Shown one piece after another: positions 53,027-62,073 of a stretch of DNA of 64,000 nucleotides. The position numbers were made by a program, and so were the translations under genes. Position 1 is the first letter of the stretch. Each line of letters opens with the position of its first letter. The DNA is from a virus. Under the pieces are notes generated by a model. It was not told where the DNA came from, searched no databases, and saw only the letters and a list, made by a program, of their open reading frames with translations. The stretch covers positions 62,001-126,000 of IMG/VR virus record IMGVR_UViG_3300033149_003588. One strand, written 5' to 3'.

Positions 53027-54185
53027 CACGAACCACCTTATCTATTATGTCAACCAGCTGATTAGTAACAGTTTGAGGCGAAAAATCTGGCAAATTACCA
53101 CTTGAAATAAACCGATTCTCATAGGCATACCGCATAGTTCTCATTAAATCGTGTATAGTACAGTCAAACCATTTCTGCTCACTTCTGTACCATGGAGATT
53201 CAGGTATATCACAAACAATATCCTCATATGCTGGCACCAAAAGTGAATTAGCCGAATTAACAAAATCTGTGTGTCCACCCTTATTTAATGCTATACAAGG
53301 TGTACCAGATAATATGGCTTCCGCATATGGTAATCCAAATCCTTCGCCATGCGAAGGTAATATAAATATATCACACTCTCTATAAAGATCAAATATCTCA
53401 TCTCTATTTAAGAACTTATTTATAAGAATTATGGGCGGATAATCATGTTCATCCCTGGCTAATCCATATTTCACACGAGAAATATATTCATGTATCACCC
53501 TGGCATCACGAACTGAAGACATTTTTGACAAGTAAGTCTTTAGTACTAATATAACTTTCTCGTCATAGCTAAACTCGGCTAAATATGCCTGTAATAACTT
53601 TATAGGATTCTTACGTGGGGTCCATTGAAATATAGATAAAAACTTATAATGATCATCATATTGGGAAAGGTCGATAGTAGATGTGCCATTACTAATATCG
53701 TTAATAGTCACTATGTGTGGTACACAAAAAACCGGGATAGTGCAATCCTTTATAAATACATCACGCGAAAAAGTACAAAATGTTATCATGGCATCCATAC
53801 CATTAAACCAGTTAACCCATAATCGCGGCAACTTGTCGGTTTCCCATGCAGTCATACCTATATTTATCTTATTCTTCTCGACAAGCGGTTTATTATTGTG
53901 ATAGCCATGAAACCACTTGGGAGTGCAATGAACCATAACAACATCATATTCTATATTAGAATTAATATATGGCAGCAGGGTCCTCCCAACATCACCAAAG
54001 GACTCAAGTCTATTCTTTATTGTGGATAGGTCAGGCGGAGCATCATTAAAATTATCGATAAACATAGGAGATATGGTTACTGGAATATCAGTATAAGTAA
54101 TGAGCCCGTATAAATAATTCCTGGCGGCCTCGGCATAACCAGTCTCATCGTATATAGGAGCCACATATTTTAATCCATTAATCAT
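53016..54185 (-). CDS. Glycosyltransferase, GT4-type (second)
   Basis: ~389 residues. The C-terminal donor half has FLSIFQWTPRKNP, IFILPSHGEGFGLPYAEAILSGTP (E-x7-E) and ALNKGGHTDF; the N-terminal half has a glycine-poor but GT-B-like start (YVAPIYDETGYAEAARNYLYG). ATG at 54185 has GAGG 5 nt upstream and is preferred over ATG 54200. It overlaps the preceding gene by 8 nt. Differs strongly in sequence from the GT4-like protein at 44.6-46 kb, so it is not a recent copy. Confidence 0.88.
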   Translation of the reverse strand: MINGLKYVAPIYDETGYAEAARNYLYGLITYTDIPVTISPMFIDNFNDAPPDLSTIKNRLESFGDVGRTLLPYINSNIEYDVVMVHCTPKWFHGYHNNKPLVEKNKINIGMTAWETDKLPRLWVNWFNGMDAMITFCTFSRDVFIKDCTIPVFCVPHIVTINDISNGTSTIDLSQYDDHYKFLSIFQWTPRKNPIKLLQAYLAEFSYDEKVILVLKTYLSKMSSVRDARVIHEYISRVKYGLARDEHDYPPIILINKFLNRDEIFDLYRECDIFILPSHGEGFGLPYAEAILSGTPCIALNKGGHTDFVNSANSLLVPAYEDIVCDIPESPWYRSEQKWFDCTIHDLMRTMRYAYENRFISSGNLPDFSPQTVTNQLVDIIDKVVRDAR

Positions 54186-54525
54186 GTGTATCCTCGTCAT
54201 CTCCTAATAATTTCTTTTTGTCATGGATATATTTCCTAATATACTTATTGGCATTGCTAGCAATCCTTTGAAGTACCTCATCATCACTGTTGGATATCAA
54301 TATGTCAAACTCGACATCATTAACTCCTATTGAAATAACGACATAGTTAGTAAATTCATCTACTGAAAATTCACCATGTCTAGATATAAAATCCATCCTA
54401 ACTATATCGACAACAGAAGACAAATAGGATGTCGCATCGGTGTGCTGAGCAATTATCGCTTCTACTAAATCAGGGCGTTGATCAATAAGCCCTTCAATGG
54501 TAATATCTGTATAGTCATTATCCAT
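54178..54525 (-). CDS. Small acidic protein, unknown
   Basis: 115 residues, very acidic at both ends (DNDYTDITIEGLIDQRPDLVE; DDEDTHD). The middle is beta-rich (FTNYVVISIGVNDVEFDILIS) then helical (DEVLQRIASNANKYIRKYI). Nested between two genes with overlap downstream and a 3-nt gap upstream. No family recognised. Confidence 0.6.
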   Translation of the reverse strand: MDNDYTDITIEGLIDQRPDLVEAIIAQHTDATSYLSSVVDIVRMDFISRHGEFSVDEFTNYVVISIGVNDVEFDILISNSDDEVLQRIASNANKYIRKYIHDKKKLLGDDEDTHD

Positions 54526-54528
54526 ATC

Positions 54529-55080
54529 TTATCCCCCTAATAGTGGGTAATAGTCAGAACGAACCGAAGTAGAACAATAGGGACATCTGATATCTGGTGA
54601 ATCTTGTCCTATGGGTATATAAAATATATTTTGACACTCTGGGCACCTAATAGTATCTGCTAAAACAACGATATTGCCATCGACGACTTGGGTATCACCA
54701 TCGGGATATGTAATAATAACATTGTGCCCCTCATACACAGACTGAATAGTCTCTATTATGCTCCTGGCCATTTCTGTTTCATCATCATCAATATCATCAG
54801 CAGACAACCCATTAAGCCAATCAGCTGCGTCTTTTTTAGAATAACCAGATTCTAATAACAAATTAGTTGTAGCTGTTGTAAGTAATTCTACTTGGACATC
54901 GTTGTATTTCTTAAATTTAAGATAAACATTATATAATCTACCACTAATAATCATATCATAATGTGTAACACGCATCATGGCATCTAACACGAATATATCT
55001 TTTATCATAGGCGATTTAAGCCCACGATACTTAACATCATATACAGCTTGGGCGATGATCGATATATCGTTGATTTTCAT
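54529..55080 (-). CDS. Zinc-ribbon protein, unknown
   Basis: ~183 residues. An N-terminal alpha/beta domain (NDISIIAQAVYDVKYRGL, MIISGRLYNVYLKFK) leads to helix and a C-terminal zinc ribbon CPECQNIFYIP...IRCPYCST. ATG at 55080 with GGGG upstream is preferred over TTG 55095. The Cys-pair ribbon is typical of nucleic-acid-binding phage proteins. Function not recognised. Confidence 0.6.
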   Translation of the reverse strand: MKINDISIIAQAVYDVKYRGLKSPMIKDIFVLDAMMRVTHYDMIISGRLYNVYLKFKKYNDVQVELLTTATTNLLLESGYSKKDAADWLNGLSADDIDDDETEMARSIIETIQSVYEGHNVIITYPDGDTQVVDGNIVVLADTIRCPECQNIFYIPIGQDSPDIRCPYCSTSVRSDYYPLLGG

Positions 55081-55448
55081 AATATTTCCCCACAATTTGC
55101 TGCTATTTTATCAGCATATTCATTACACATCTGCCCTATCGTGTATTTTGTCATCGGTATACTATCATCAAATTTAAACACTGTGGTATATGTTACACCC
55201 TCATAAGAAAAATCTAGTGTTATATTGTCATCCTCTATACTTACTAAAACATAGCCGTGCCTTGTCCTGTATATTCTATTTTTATTGCCTCGCCACTCTA
55301 TCCACATAGGGTAAACACCGATGGCAACCTTATCAACAAGCTCTAGTTTATTTAGCCAACTATCAACCATTGTATTTTCATAATATATTATGGGTAGTAC
55401 TGCTGGTTTTTCTATTGGCCCCACAACTAGGCTAGAAACGGGAACCAA
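55077..55448 (-). CDS. Beta-rich protein of unknown function
   Basis: Up to 123 residues; the body is beta-rich (AIGVYPMWIEWRG, RTRHGYVLVSIEDDNITLDFSYEG). The start is unclear: TTG 55448, GTG or ATG inside are all in frame and none has a good Shine-Dalgarno. The structured leader upstream (55502-55551) belongs to its 5' untranslated region if transcription begins there. Confidence 0.5.
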   Translation of the reverse strand: MVPVSSLVVGPIEKPAVLPIIYYENTMVDSWLNKLELVDKVAIGVYPMWIEWRGNKNRIYRTRHGYVLVSIEDDNITLDFSYEGVTYTTVFKFDDSIPMTKYTIGQMCNEYADKIAANCGEIL

Positions 55449-55501
55449 TCATAATTATGTTGTGAATTCCCGATACACATAAGGTGGTATAACCAGCAGG
55501 T

Positions 55502-55551
55502 CGATAAAATACCCCCAAATTGTGACCACCAGTGTGGCCCTGATTTTATCG
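55502..55551 (-). promoter_or_regulatory. Structured leader with nested hairpins
   Basis: In the 195-nt gap at 55449-55643 the minus-strand transcript can form an outer 9-bp stem (CGATAAAAT / ATTTTATCG) enclosing an inner 6-bp hairpin (GGCCAC-ACTG-GTGGTC). A third small hairpin (TGGT-TAT-ACCA) follows downstream. There is no U-run, so it is not a simple terminator; a regulatory or structural RNA is possible. The rest of the gap shows no gene. Confidence 0.4.
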
Positions 55552-55643
55552 GCGTACTACCCATTTCAATGAACATCAATTTATCGACAAATAAAAAGCA
55601 TCGATCAAAATATAAAACAATTCATCCATTTTATATAATATAA

Positions 55644-56048
55644 CTAGTCACCTCGCTCTATTTTATAATTATAATTACTGTGCGATGTCACCATCGTCTC
55701 AATTATCGCATCTCTATTAACATCCCCATATTTAATGGTAAAGCATTTTAAACATGATTCTGCATCCCAATCATTTGAAGCACAACATATGGCAATAGCT
55801 AAAGAATCTGATCTTAATAATACCGTCTCCTTAAACATATTATAGGTGTAATCATATTTAGATAACATCACAATAAATACATTATCTAAATATGTGGTAT
55901 CTGGTTCTGCACCATCTAAAGTATTAAAATATATCGTTACCGTATCGAGAAGATCAGTATATATTTCAAGGAACACGGAATCTGGTATAATCTCAGCACA
56001 TAGGGCAGGGCACAGCATAATCATTAATAAAATAAATAATATCATCAT
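55644..56048 (-). CDS. Exported protein, unknown
   Basis: ~134 residues with an N-terminal signal peptide (MILFILLMIMLCPALCAEI, probable cleavage after CA). The mature part is acidic, with four Cys (CCASND, CLKC). ATG at 56048 or 56045 with GGAG just upstream; a longer frame to 56075 would place polar residues ahead of the signal. It is the only exported gene away from the 30-37 kb cassette. Composition is similar to those proteins (YTDLLDTVTIYFNTL). Confidence 0.65.
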   Translation of the reverse strand: MMILFILLMIMLCPALCAEIIPDSVFLEIYTDLLDTVTIYFNTLDGAEPDTTYLDNVFIVMLSKYDYTYNMFKETVLLRSDSLAIAICCASNDWDAESCLKCFTIKYGDVNRDAIIETMVTSHSNYNYKIERGD

Positions 56049-56102
56049 CTCTCCTGGGGCTATATATCTACTCATGTGTCTTTATATTCGCTAACCTCAT
56101 CA

Positions 56103-56750
56103 CTATCCAAATACTAGACGATCGGCCAACCCATCAGCCACATCTGGAAACAATGGTATAATGGCTGCTATTATCTCTTTATCTGTTATCTCGATACTAA
56201 CACCATCCAAAACATCACAAATTATTTGTAATCTATGTTTATCTAGACGAATATCTTTCTCTAAAATGTCGATAATCGTTCTTATATCGATTCTTTCTTC
56301 TGGTGACAATATGTTACTAGACATAAAACTTAGTCTATCTTCTGGCATATCATCATCAATAAAGGCAGACATATTGGTCTCAATGGGCTCAAGACGAAAA
56401 TTTGTACTTTTGCATCTTCTACATGTATTATTCCTAGGACTATATGGGCCAATATATCCACACGATAAACAACAAAATTGTAGTTTTTGAGAAAAGGCTC
56501 GCCTCTGGCCATCCAATATGGCATTATGTCCTCTCCAATTCAAATGACTCACTGGATCACCCCTCGACTCTAATTTATCTATATAATTACTTATGCCAAC
56601 CCAATAGTCATCGGCAGCGTCGTCGACACTATACACACTCTTAGAACCATCGTCACCTATTAATATCGCAGACCTGGGCACTATACTATGCCCATATTTA
56701 ACACAATGCCTCTCTATTAAGAGGGCTAAAATCTCTTCTTTAGGCCTCAT
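56103..56750 (-). CDS. Zinc-ribbon regulator-like protein
   Basis: ~215 residues. A central zinc ribbon CCLSCGYIGPY...CRRCKST lies at ~98-125. The C-terminus is helical with a segment (LSPEERIDIRTII, RLQIICDVLDGVSIEITDKEI) that could be a helix-turn-helix. ATG at 56750 with AGAGG upstream; it overlaps the end of the Clp-M41 gene by 11 nt. A transcription-factor role is plausible but not shown. Confidence 0.55.
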   Translation of the reverse strand: MRPKEEILALLIERHCVKYGHSIVPRSAILIGDDGSKSVYSVDDAADDYWVGISNYIDKLESRGDPVSHLNWRGHNAILDGQRRAFSQKLQFCCLSCGYIGPYSPRNNTCRRCKSTNFRLEPIETNMSAFIDDDMPEDRLSFMSSNILSPEERIDIRTIIDILEKDIRLDKHRLQIICDVLDGVSIEITDKEIIAAIIPLFPDVADGLADRLVFG

Positions 56751-58734
56751 CGTTCCTCTTCTTAATGTTGCTAGATATAAATTCATTATATACACTGATA
56801 CCCGACGATATATCATTCAATTCTATGTCAAGTTCTCTACAAATTCCCTCTATAGTGCGTTTGGTAAGATAAGAATTATGTAATAATTCATGTGAAAATC
56901 TGGCTAATGGAACCTTGTTATTATTTATAATATCTATAGCCCTATTATATGCATCATTGCATAACCTTTGTACTTCTTCACTATTATTGTCCGGAAGCGA
57001 TAATGTGTACTCACTGTCTGCCCCCGCATAAGGAGTATAGAGCAATGGTATAGCATTATATCCTAGACGCCGAATAAGTGATGTAGCACGCATTGTTAAT
57101 CTCTGGATATCCTCCCGTAAACCCATACTGTTGTTACCATAGCCAAACACAACTTCTTCGGCAACCTTACCACCCAAATCGACGGCCATCTTGCCTATCT
57201 CATCATTACATGTGCTACAAAATAAATCATTTGATTCTATTGACATAAAACCATGATTTATCGCCATCGTGCCATAAGCTGATACCTTGGCTGGTGCTTT
57301 TTTAAATAGATTAAGATATACTATAAGATGACCAGCCTCATGAACAGCGATTCTCATGTGCTCCAAATCAACCTTGGGCTGTCTAAGCTGATCTATCTTC
57401 AATAATACTTCTTTCTCAAATATTATCTCCCCATTATACTTAGAAATCAATTTATTGTCACCCACAGTAAGTTCTATATCCAAATTCTTAGCATGTGTTG
57501 TACCCGTGTCTAATTTATTTAATAAAGCCAATAATATCTTGGGTATATTAGATGCTATAATAGAGTCTATGGTGCTAAATATCGGCCTGGCACCCTGAGT
57601 CGGATATACGCCATCTCTATATAATAAATCAATCACTTTGTTATTATAAACAATATTTACACCAAAATGTTCTCTTATAATACTACATAGACGATCTAAA
57701 TCAAGTTTTATTAAGTCTATATAATTTTGTGACGAGAAAGCTGGATATATAATGTGATTGTTGCCTAGCCTGGCAATCTGCTCAGCCCTAAACATTCTAA
57801 ACAAACCATCCTTAACTACTGGTACTGTTATATTCTTAGATTGCCTATGTAAATCGTCAGCAGACATGTCCGGATCTACGTCGAATGTTGATGTATATAT
57901 GTGATCGATATTACCAACCACGAAAATTAACGCCTGCTTATAATATAAAATAGGTTGGGTCTTAACTTTATTAAGCTCATCTATCATCCACTCAAGTGTT
58001 TTAACAAAATTATTATCGAGCCTCTCGTGTATTTCCTCGTAAGAGATCTGTGTCTGGGTGAATTTGATAAATTCATCTATATCCCAATCCGCCAGGCTCA
58101 TATCATGCCCTTCTGTTGATGGTTTTAATTCTGATCCCATGTACTCCTTTTTTAATCCAAACCATTTCTTATAAAACCGTGCACCCTTATGAGGCGTCGA
58201 TAAATTATTATTATACTCATCTATCTTCCTAAGATACCTCGTTATAGTAGATTGTGTAAAATTTCGCTCTGGTGGTACAACCCTACCATCAGATAACAAC
58301 GACCATATTGCTCTAAGTGCATCCCTGTCTACACTGTTACCGTAGTTATCAATAGTAAATCCATTTTGTATCTCATCTAACAAAATAATGCATGTATCGT
58401 TGGCCATATCCCAGAATTTCCAGAACATATCGCTTGCAAATGTCCTACTATCATTACCTGTATATTCACCGATATCAAATTGTATTAATGGTACATTCAG
58501 AAAATCAGATATACTCCTAACTATTGAGGTCTTACCAGTACCAGTCATGCCCCATAGATTAATAATAGTTGGTCTTGTTGCATGTTTGTTAAAAATAACC
58601 CACGGAATCATATATGTTATTATCTCATTTATTACATTATCAAGTCCAACATAGTTCTCTTTTAAATACGATGATAGTTCATTAAGTCTTGCTATCTTTG
58701 TATTTAGATCAACTTTATAATCTAATAGCTTCAT
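56740..58734 (-). CDS. Clp-type AAA+ ATPase fused to M41 (FtsH-like) peptidase
   Basis: 664 residues. N-terminal AAA+ module: GMTGTGKT (62-69), IILLDE (116-121), sensor-like FVVGNIDH, and FRMFRAEQIARLGNN with a Clp-C-terminal-like segment (YPAFSSQNYIDLI, GARPIFSTIDS) matching the Clp/Hsp100 D2 class. C-terminal peptidase: HEAGH at 465-469 and D542 in GLREDIQRLTMRA; the 77-residue spacing equals that of FtsH (His417 to Asp495, 78). No membrane segment is seen, unlike FtsH, so it would be soluble. FtsH normally has an FtsH-type ATPase, so the domain pairing is unusual. Likely ATP-driven proteolysis of host or phage proteins; targets unknown. Confidence 0.85.
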   Translation of the reverse strand: MKLLDYKVDLNTKIARLNELSSYLKENYVGLDNVINEIITYMIPWVIFNKHATRPTIINLWGMTGTGKTSIVRSISDFLNVPLIQFDIGEYTGNDSRTFASDMFWKFWDMANDTCIILLDEIQNGFTIDNYGNSVDRDALRAIWSLLSDGRVVPPERNFTQSTITRYLRKIDEYNNNLSTPHKGARFYKKWFGLKKEYMGSELKPSTEGHDMSLADWDIDEFIKFTQTQISYEEIHERLDNNFVKTLEWMIDELNKVKTQPILYYKQALIFVVGNIDHIYTSTFDVDPDMSADDLHRQSKNITVPVVKDGLFRMFRAEQIARLGNNHIIYPAFSSQNYIDLIKLDLDRLCSIIREHFGVNIVYNNKVIDLLYRDGVYPTQGARPIFSTIDSIIASNIPKILLALLNKLDTGTTHAKNLDIELTVGDNKLISKYNGEIIFEKEVLLKIDQLRQPKVDLEHMRIAVHEAGHLIVYLNLFKKAPAKVSAYGTMAINHGFMSIESNDLFCSTCNDEIGKMAVDLGGKVAEEVVFGYGNNSMGLREDIQRLTMRATSLIRRLGYNAIPLLYTPYAGADSEYTLSLPDNNSEEVQRLCNDAYNRAIDIINNNKVPLARFSHELLHNSYLTKRTIEGICRELDIELNDISSGISVYNEFISSNIKKRNDEA

Positions 58735-59216
58735 TATATATCCCTAATGTGTAATATCTTATCTTTATCAATGCACATATCAGCACCAATATTATTAATC
58801 ATAGATAAGATTTTATTGTATTCTGTTTTCTTGACTTCGCTTAGTATATTCCATATCGAAGGATCTCGTTTTATATTAAGTATCTCCCTATACCTTTTTA
58901 ACATGATTTCAGCATAGTCGGGTTTGAACATAATGCGCTTAATTTTGGCCAGCTGTTTTCTATATGCTGCCCTACAGGCTGGGCACATTATCTTTTCTTG
59001 TGCTTGTCCAGAATTTATTATAATCTTGGGCTGATGTCCATCTGCGTATTGTGGTTTGCCAACTATCTCGTATTTGGGCCTACCATTCTCATCTAGATCT
59101 GGTCTCCAAGCACCAGCCTCGTTCTTATGCCATGATACTCTTACACCACGAATAACATGCCCATATTCGTTATAAGATGGATAACCCAGACAATCAACAA
59201 CCATTATCGATTTCAT
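58734..59216 (-). CDS. Protein of unknown function
   Basis: 160 residues. N-terminal beta-rich part (GHVIRGVRVSWHKNEAGAW, YEIVGKPQYADGHQPK), a single CPAC motif followed by a basic helix (RAAYRKQLAKIKRIM), then helical. Stop overlaps the start of the protease gene (TATATAATG), so the two are coupled; it might be an adaptor or substrate of the protease, as inferred from coupling only. Confidence 0.55.
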   Translation of the reverse strand: MKSIMVVDCLGYPSYNEYGHVIRGVRVSWHKNEAGAWRPDLDENGRPKYEIVGKPQYADGHQPKIIINSGQAQEKIMCPACRAAYRKQLAKIKRIMFKPDYAEIMLKRYREILNIKRDPSIWNILSEVKKTEYNKILSMINNIGADMCIDKDKILHIRDI

Positions 59217-59932
59217 TCTTCCTCTAATCTTTCCTTGATTTTACGAACATAATCGAGCATAGACTTCGTTCGATCTACTTTATCTTCTTGACCACGCATA
59301 AGTGCCAATAACCGAAAACTATTTATGAATACACCGAGATCATCTGCATCCCCGATTTCCAATTGATCCAACCAATAAATATTATCATGATTGTAACCCA
59401 TATCATAGTCATTAGCATCTAGAAGACCAACATTTATGCTTTTATGCATGTTAATATTATCTATTAACTCTTGAGCATGGGGGTCTAATCCCATATACCT
59501 AATAGGTCTAGTTGCATTAATAAATTTAAATCCTTCAGACTGAATACTTTCTGTTTCTTTTATCAGATAATAAACACTACTAGCTTCGAGATCATTTACA
59601 GGAGTAAGTGCCAAACAATATAGATCTTCAGAATAAGCATGGGCATATAATTTAAATTCATTTGCCCTATGCTCATGCACCTTAAGCCACCATAGAATAT
59701 GCTTATAGGCCTCCTCAGCATGCTCTATAATAAAAACAATATATAAATCATCATCCTGGCCCTCATAATGCACAATATCTTTCGCTTCACCGGTATCCAC
59801 AGAAAGGAAGGTCTCAATATCCTGTGGTATTTCATTAAGAAAGACTTGTTCGTCTCTATATAGGAGCGGAATATATCCAAGATAACAAGCTTTATAAATA
59901 CTTAGATCTCCACCTTCAGGTACTATAATCAT
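59213..59932 (-). CDS. Acidic protein of unknown function
   Basis: 239 residues, acidic, mixed alpha/beta (IVPEGGDLSIYKACYLGYIP, DLYIVFIIEHAEEAYKHILWW). A C-terminal basic-acidic helix (YVRKIKERLEEE) ends the protein. ATG with AGGGAG; overlaps the next gene by ATGA. First gene after the terminator-like hairpin at 60.0 kb, so it may begin the transcription unit 56.1-59.9 kb. Confidence 0.55.
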   Translation of the reverse strand: MIIVPEGGDLSIYKACYLGYIPLLYRDEQVFLNEIPQDIETFLSVDTGEAKDIVHYEGQDDDLYIVFIIEHAEEAYKHILWWLKVHEHRANEFKLYAHAYSEDLYCLALTPVNDLEASSVYYLIKETESIQSEGFKFINATRPIRYMGLDPHAQELIDNINMHKSINVGLLDANDYDMGYNHDNIYWLDQLEIGDADDLGVFINSFRLLALMRGQEDKVDRTKSMLDYVRKIKERLEEE

Positions 59933-60023
59933 ATCTCCCTCTTGTCTACTTACTGATTATCAAATACTATATTCAATATCCCTCTCTCATTTTTAAGAAC
60001 TACAAAATAAAAAATTATGATAT

Positions 60024-60067
60024 TTTCTTCTTTTTCGGATACATATTCTTATCGGAACAAAAAGAAA
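60024..60067 (-). terminator. Terminator-like hairpin between two gene blocks
   Basis: In the 163-nt gap at 59933-60095, two 18-nt arms (60024-60041 and 60050-60067) pair at 15 of 18 positions around an 8-nt loop. On the minus strand the hairpin is followed within about ten bases by a U-rich tract (ATTTTTTATTTTG). This fits an intrinsic terminator for the 60.1-62.1 kb genes. The remainder of the gap, 59933-60004, probably contains the promoter of the next unit, but no clear -35/-10 pair stands out. Confidence 0.45.
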
Positions 60068-60095
60068 TATTACCAAAATATCAGTTCTGGACATG

Positions 60096-61007
60096 CTATT
60101 GAAATAATTTTCTATGTTTTTTAACTATATCGTCTACTGTTACACCCAATTTTAATTCCATAATATGCCATATTGGATTGTGACCTATTCTATTTAATAT
60201 TTCCTGGGCCAATATGTTCTCTTCAGCCATTTTAACTATATTATAGTATAATTCTTCATGTATTTCTTCTATGGTAACTGAATCCAAATCGTCCAAGCTA
60301 TCGACATTTGCCCTTACAAAATCCATAATAGGTTCTAATGTATTAATATCTTGTTGTTTCAATATTAATGGAGACAATATACTGGTGGATGGGCCATACC
60401 AATATTGACCAGTAGTGGAAAGTCTTTTAATATGTAGGACTGCAAATGTATTACAAATTATTACCATAGATTCATGGGTATCATCCGCAATCCTGGCAAC
60501 TCCCATATATTTTATTGGAAGTCCAAACATCTCAATCGGCAGTAAAGACTCGACATGTTCAGCTATATCTTTTTTGTTTATTGTATTCATATTCAGGCCT
60601 CCGCTATTTCTTCCTATTAACCACACATATGGGAATAGGGGGCTATTCTGCATATATGCCAATCCTGGGGTAATCTTTGTAAATAAAATCTCATTTAATG
60701 GCATCATTTTTATAAGATTCCATCTACTAGGACTTACCCACGACTTAATCGTTGAATCCTTAATAGTAGTACGTAACATATACCTCTCATTGTGCATTCC
60801 CAACCATCTAAGATCACCCCATACTTTTATTAATCTATCTCGCTTGGTATCCTTTTTGTAAAATTTTATTCTCAATGGTAATCCTCTAATATTTCTATAT
60901 AATCCCGGGAGTCCTACTTCTCCATCATGCAATACTCTGTGTTGCCGACGAGAAATATGTCTATCTAGTTCATATAGGATTTGATATATATCATTATCAA
61001 TCAACAT
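60096..61007 (-). CDS. Protein of unknown function, basic N-terminus
   Basis: 303 residues. The N-terminal third is basic (HISRRQHRVLHDG, RIKFYKKDTKRDRLIKVWGDLRW); the middle has beta-rich aromatic segments (YMGVARIADDTHESMVII, TTGQYWYGPS), and the C-terminus is helical. No catalytic motif is recognised. ATG with GGGG upstream; overlaps the PLD-like gene by 11 nt. Confidence 0.55.
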   Translation of the reverse strand: MLIDNDIYQILYELDRHISRRQHRVLHDGEVGLPGLYRNIRGLPLRIKFYKKDTKRDRLIKVWGDLRWLGMHNERYMLRTTIKDSTIKSWVSPSRWNLIKMMPLNEILFTKITPGLAYMQNSPLFPYVWLIGRNSGGLNMNTINKKDIAEHVESLLPIEMFGLPIKYMGVARIADDTHESMVIICNTFAVLHIKRLSTTGQYWYGPSTSILSPLILKQQDINTLEPIMDFVRANVDSLDDLDSVTIEEIHEELYYNIVKMAEENILAQEILNRIGHNPIWHIMELKLGVTVDDIVKKHRKLFQ

Positions 61008-61479
61008 TATAACCCCACAAATTTATAAATGATTCTTTCAGATGGTTATATAGTTCTTTATCTTTGATATATATTGATATGTCATGCCAATCACTACTAG
61101 ACAAATAATTCATTCCGCCCATCATAACATTATCATCATTCCATAATATAAATTTTAAATGACTTAAAGGAACGAATCTTATATCTAATATGTTGGAATA
61201 TTCAACCAAATGCCTATTTAATCTCTTAATATAATTATCTCTAGCTCTTGTGCTTCCACAATTGGGACACGGTTGAGGATAAAATATCCCCACTATGGCC
61301 TTGATTTTTACATTGAATTTCTGAATATCACTAAGAAACTTTGCAGTATCATTATACCGGTCTGCCCCACAAGCATTCAAACCACAATATATGCCATAGC
61401 TAGCTATTAACATTTCACCACTAGGATTAGTAGATAATATATATTCATATACATCCTTTATCAATTTATATAGTTTCAT
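60997..61479 (-). CDS. PLD-like phosphodiesterase-fold protein
   Basis: 160 residues. A single HxK motif (HLKFILW) is followed at the expected spacing by GGMN (PLD consensus GSxN); the usual Asp four residues after Lys is Asn. Residues ~72-80 hold a CPNCGS pair. The motif spacing (H-x-K ... G-x-x-N at +14/+17) supports a PLD/Nuc fold, but the altered Asp makes activity uncertain. It overlaps the uracil-DNA glycosylase gene by 4 nt. Confidence 0.6.
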   Translation of the reverse strand: MKLYKLIKDVYEYILSTNPSGEMLIASYGIYCGLNACGADRYNDTAKFLSDIQKFNVKIKAIVGIFYPQPCPNCGSTRARDNYIKRLNRHLVEYSNILDIRFVPLSHLKFILWNDDNVMMGGMNYLSSSDWHDISIYIKDKELYNHLKESFINLWGYNVD

Positions 61480-62060
61480 AAATATTGTTTCAATGATCTT
61501 AGGTCATCAATAAATTGTGGTAACTTCGTTTTATCTCTTAATATATATGATGGATGATATGTTGCTATTACGGGTACAGTAAATTTATCCAAAATTAATA
61601 CATCCTTTATAATATTCATTAATGATTTCAAACTCCTAGATGCTGGCTCTTTCATTAGTGCTCTGGCAGCTACGCGTCCTAGACAACATATTATACTAGG
61701 ACGTATTATATCAATTTGAGAGTAAAGATATCCTATGCATGACAAGATTTCTTCTTTATGGGGATCTCTATTATTAGGTGGGCGACAATGTACAACATTG
61801 CTAATATAAACATCTTGTCTACTCATACCAGCAGCCTCCAGTGCTTTATTAAGCACTTCTCCCGATTTACCAGTAAATGGAAGTCCCACAAAATCCTCGG
61901 TTACCCCAGGGGCCTCACCCACAAGCATAATGTGGGCATCATGATTGCCATCACCAAACACTACAAAATTTCTCTCTAAGTGTAGGGCACATTTCCTACA
62001 TGTTGCCATATCTGCAAATAGCGCCAACAATCTATTAGCTTTAGAATCAGATAATTGCAA
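61476..62060 (-). CDS. udg: Uracil-DNA glycosylase, family 4 (Fe-S)
   Basis: 194 residues. The Fe-S Cys pair CRKC (C21, C24), GEAPGVTEDFVGLPFTGKSGEVL split by the catalytic loop, NVVHCRPPNN, further Cys residues around IICCLG, and the late ATYHPSYILRD motif all match the bacterial/archaeal family 4. It removes uracil from DNA. The TTG start at 62060 is preceded by GGAG 5 nt away; the conserved Cys pair is inside this frame. A short ORF ends 13 nt upstream. Confidence 0.93.
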   Translation of the reverse strand: MQLSDSKANRLLALFADMATCRKCALHLERNFVVFGDGNHDAHIMLVGEAPGVTEDFVGLPFTGKSGEVLNKALEAAGMSRQDVYISNVVHCRPPNNRDPHKEEILSCIGYLYSQIDIIRPSIICCLGRVAARALMKEPASRSLKSLMNIIKDVLILDKFTVPVIATYHPSYILRDKTKLPQFIDDLRSLKQYL

Positions 62061-62073
62061 TTGTACTCCAATA

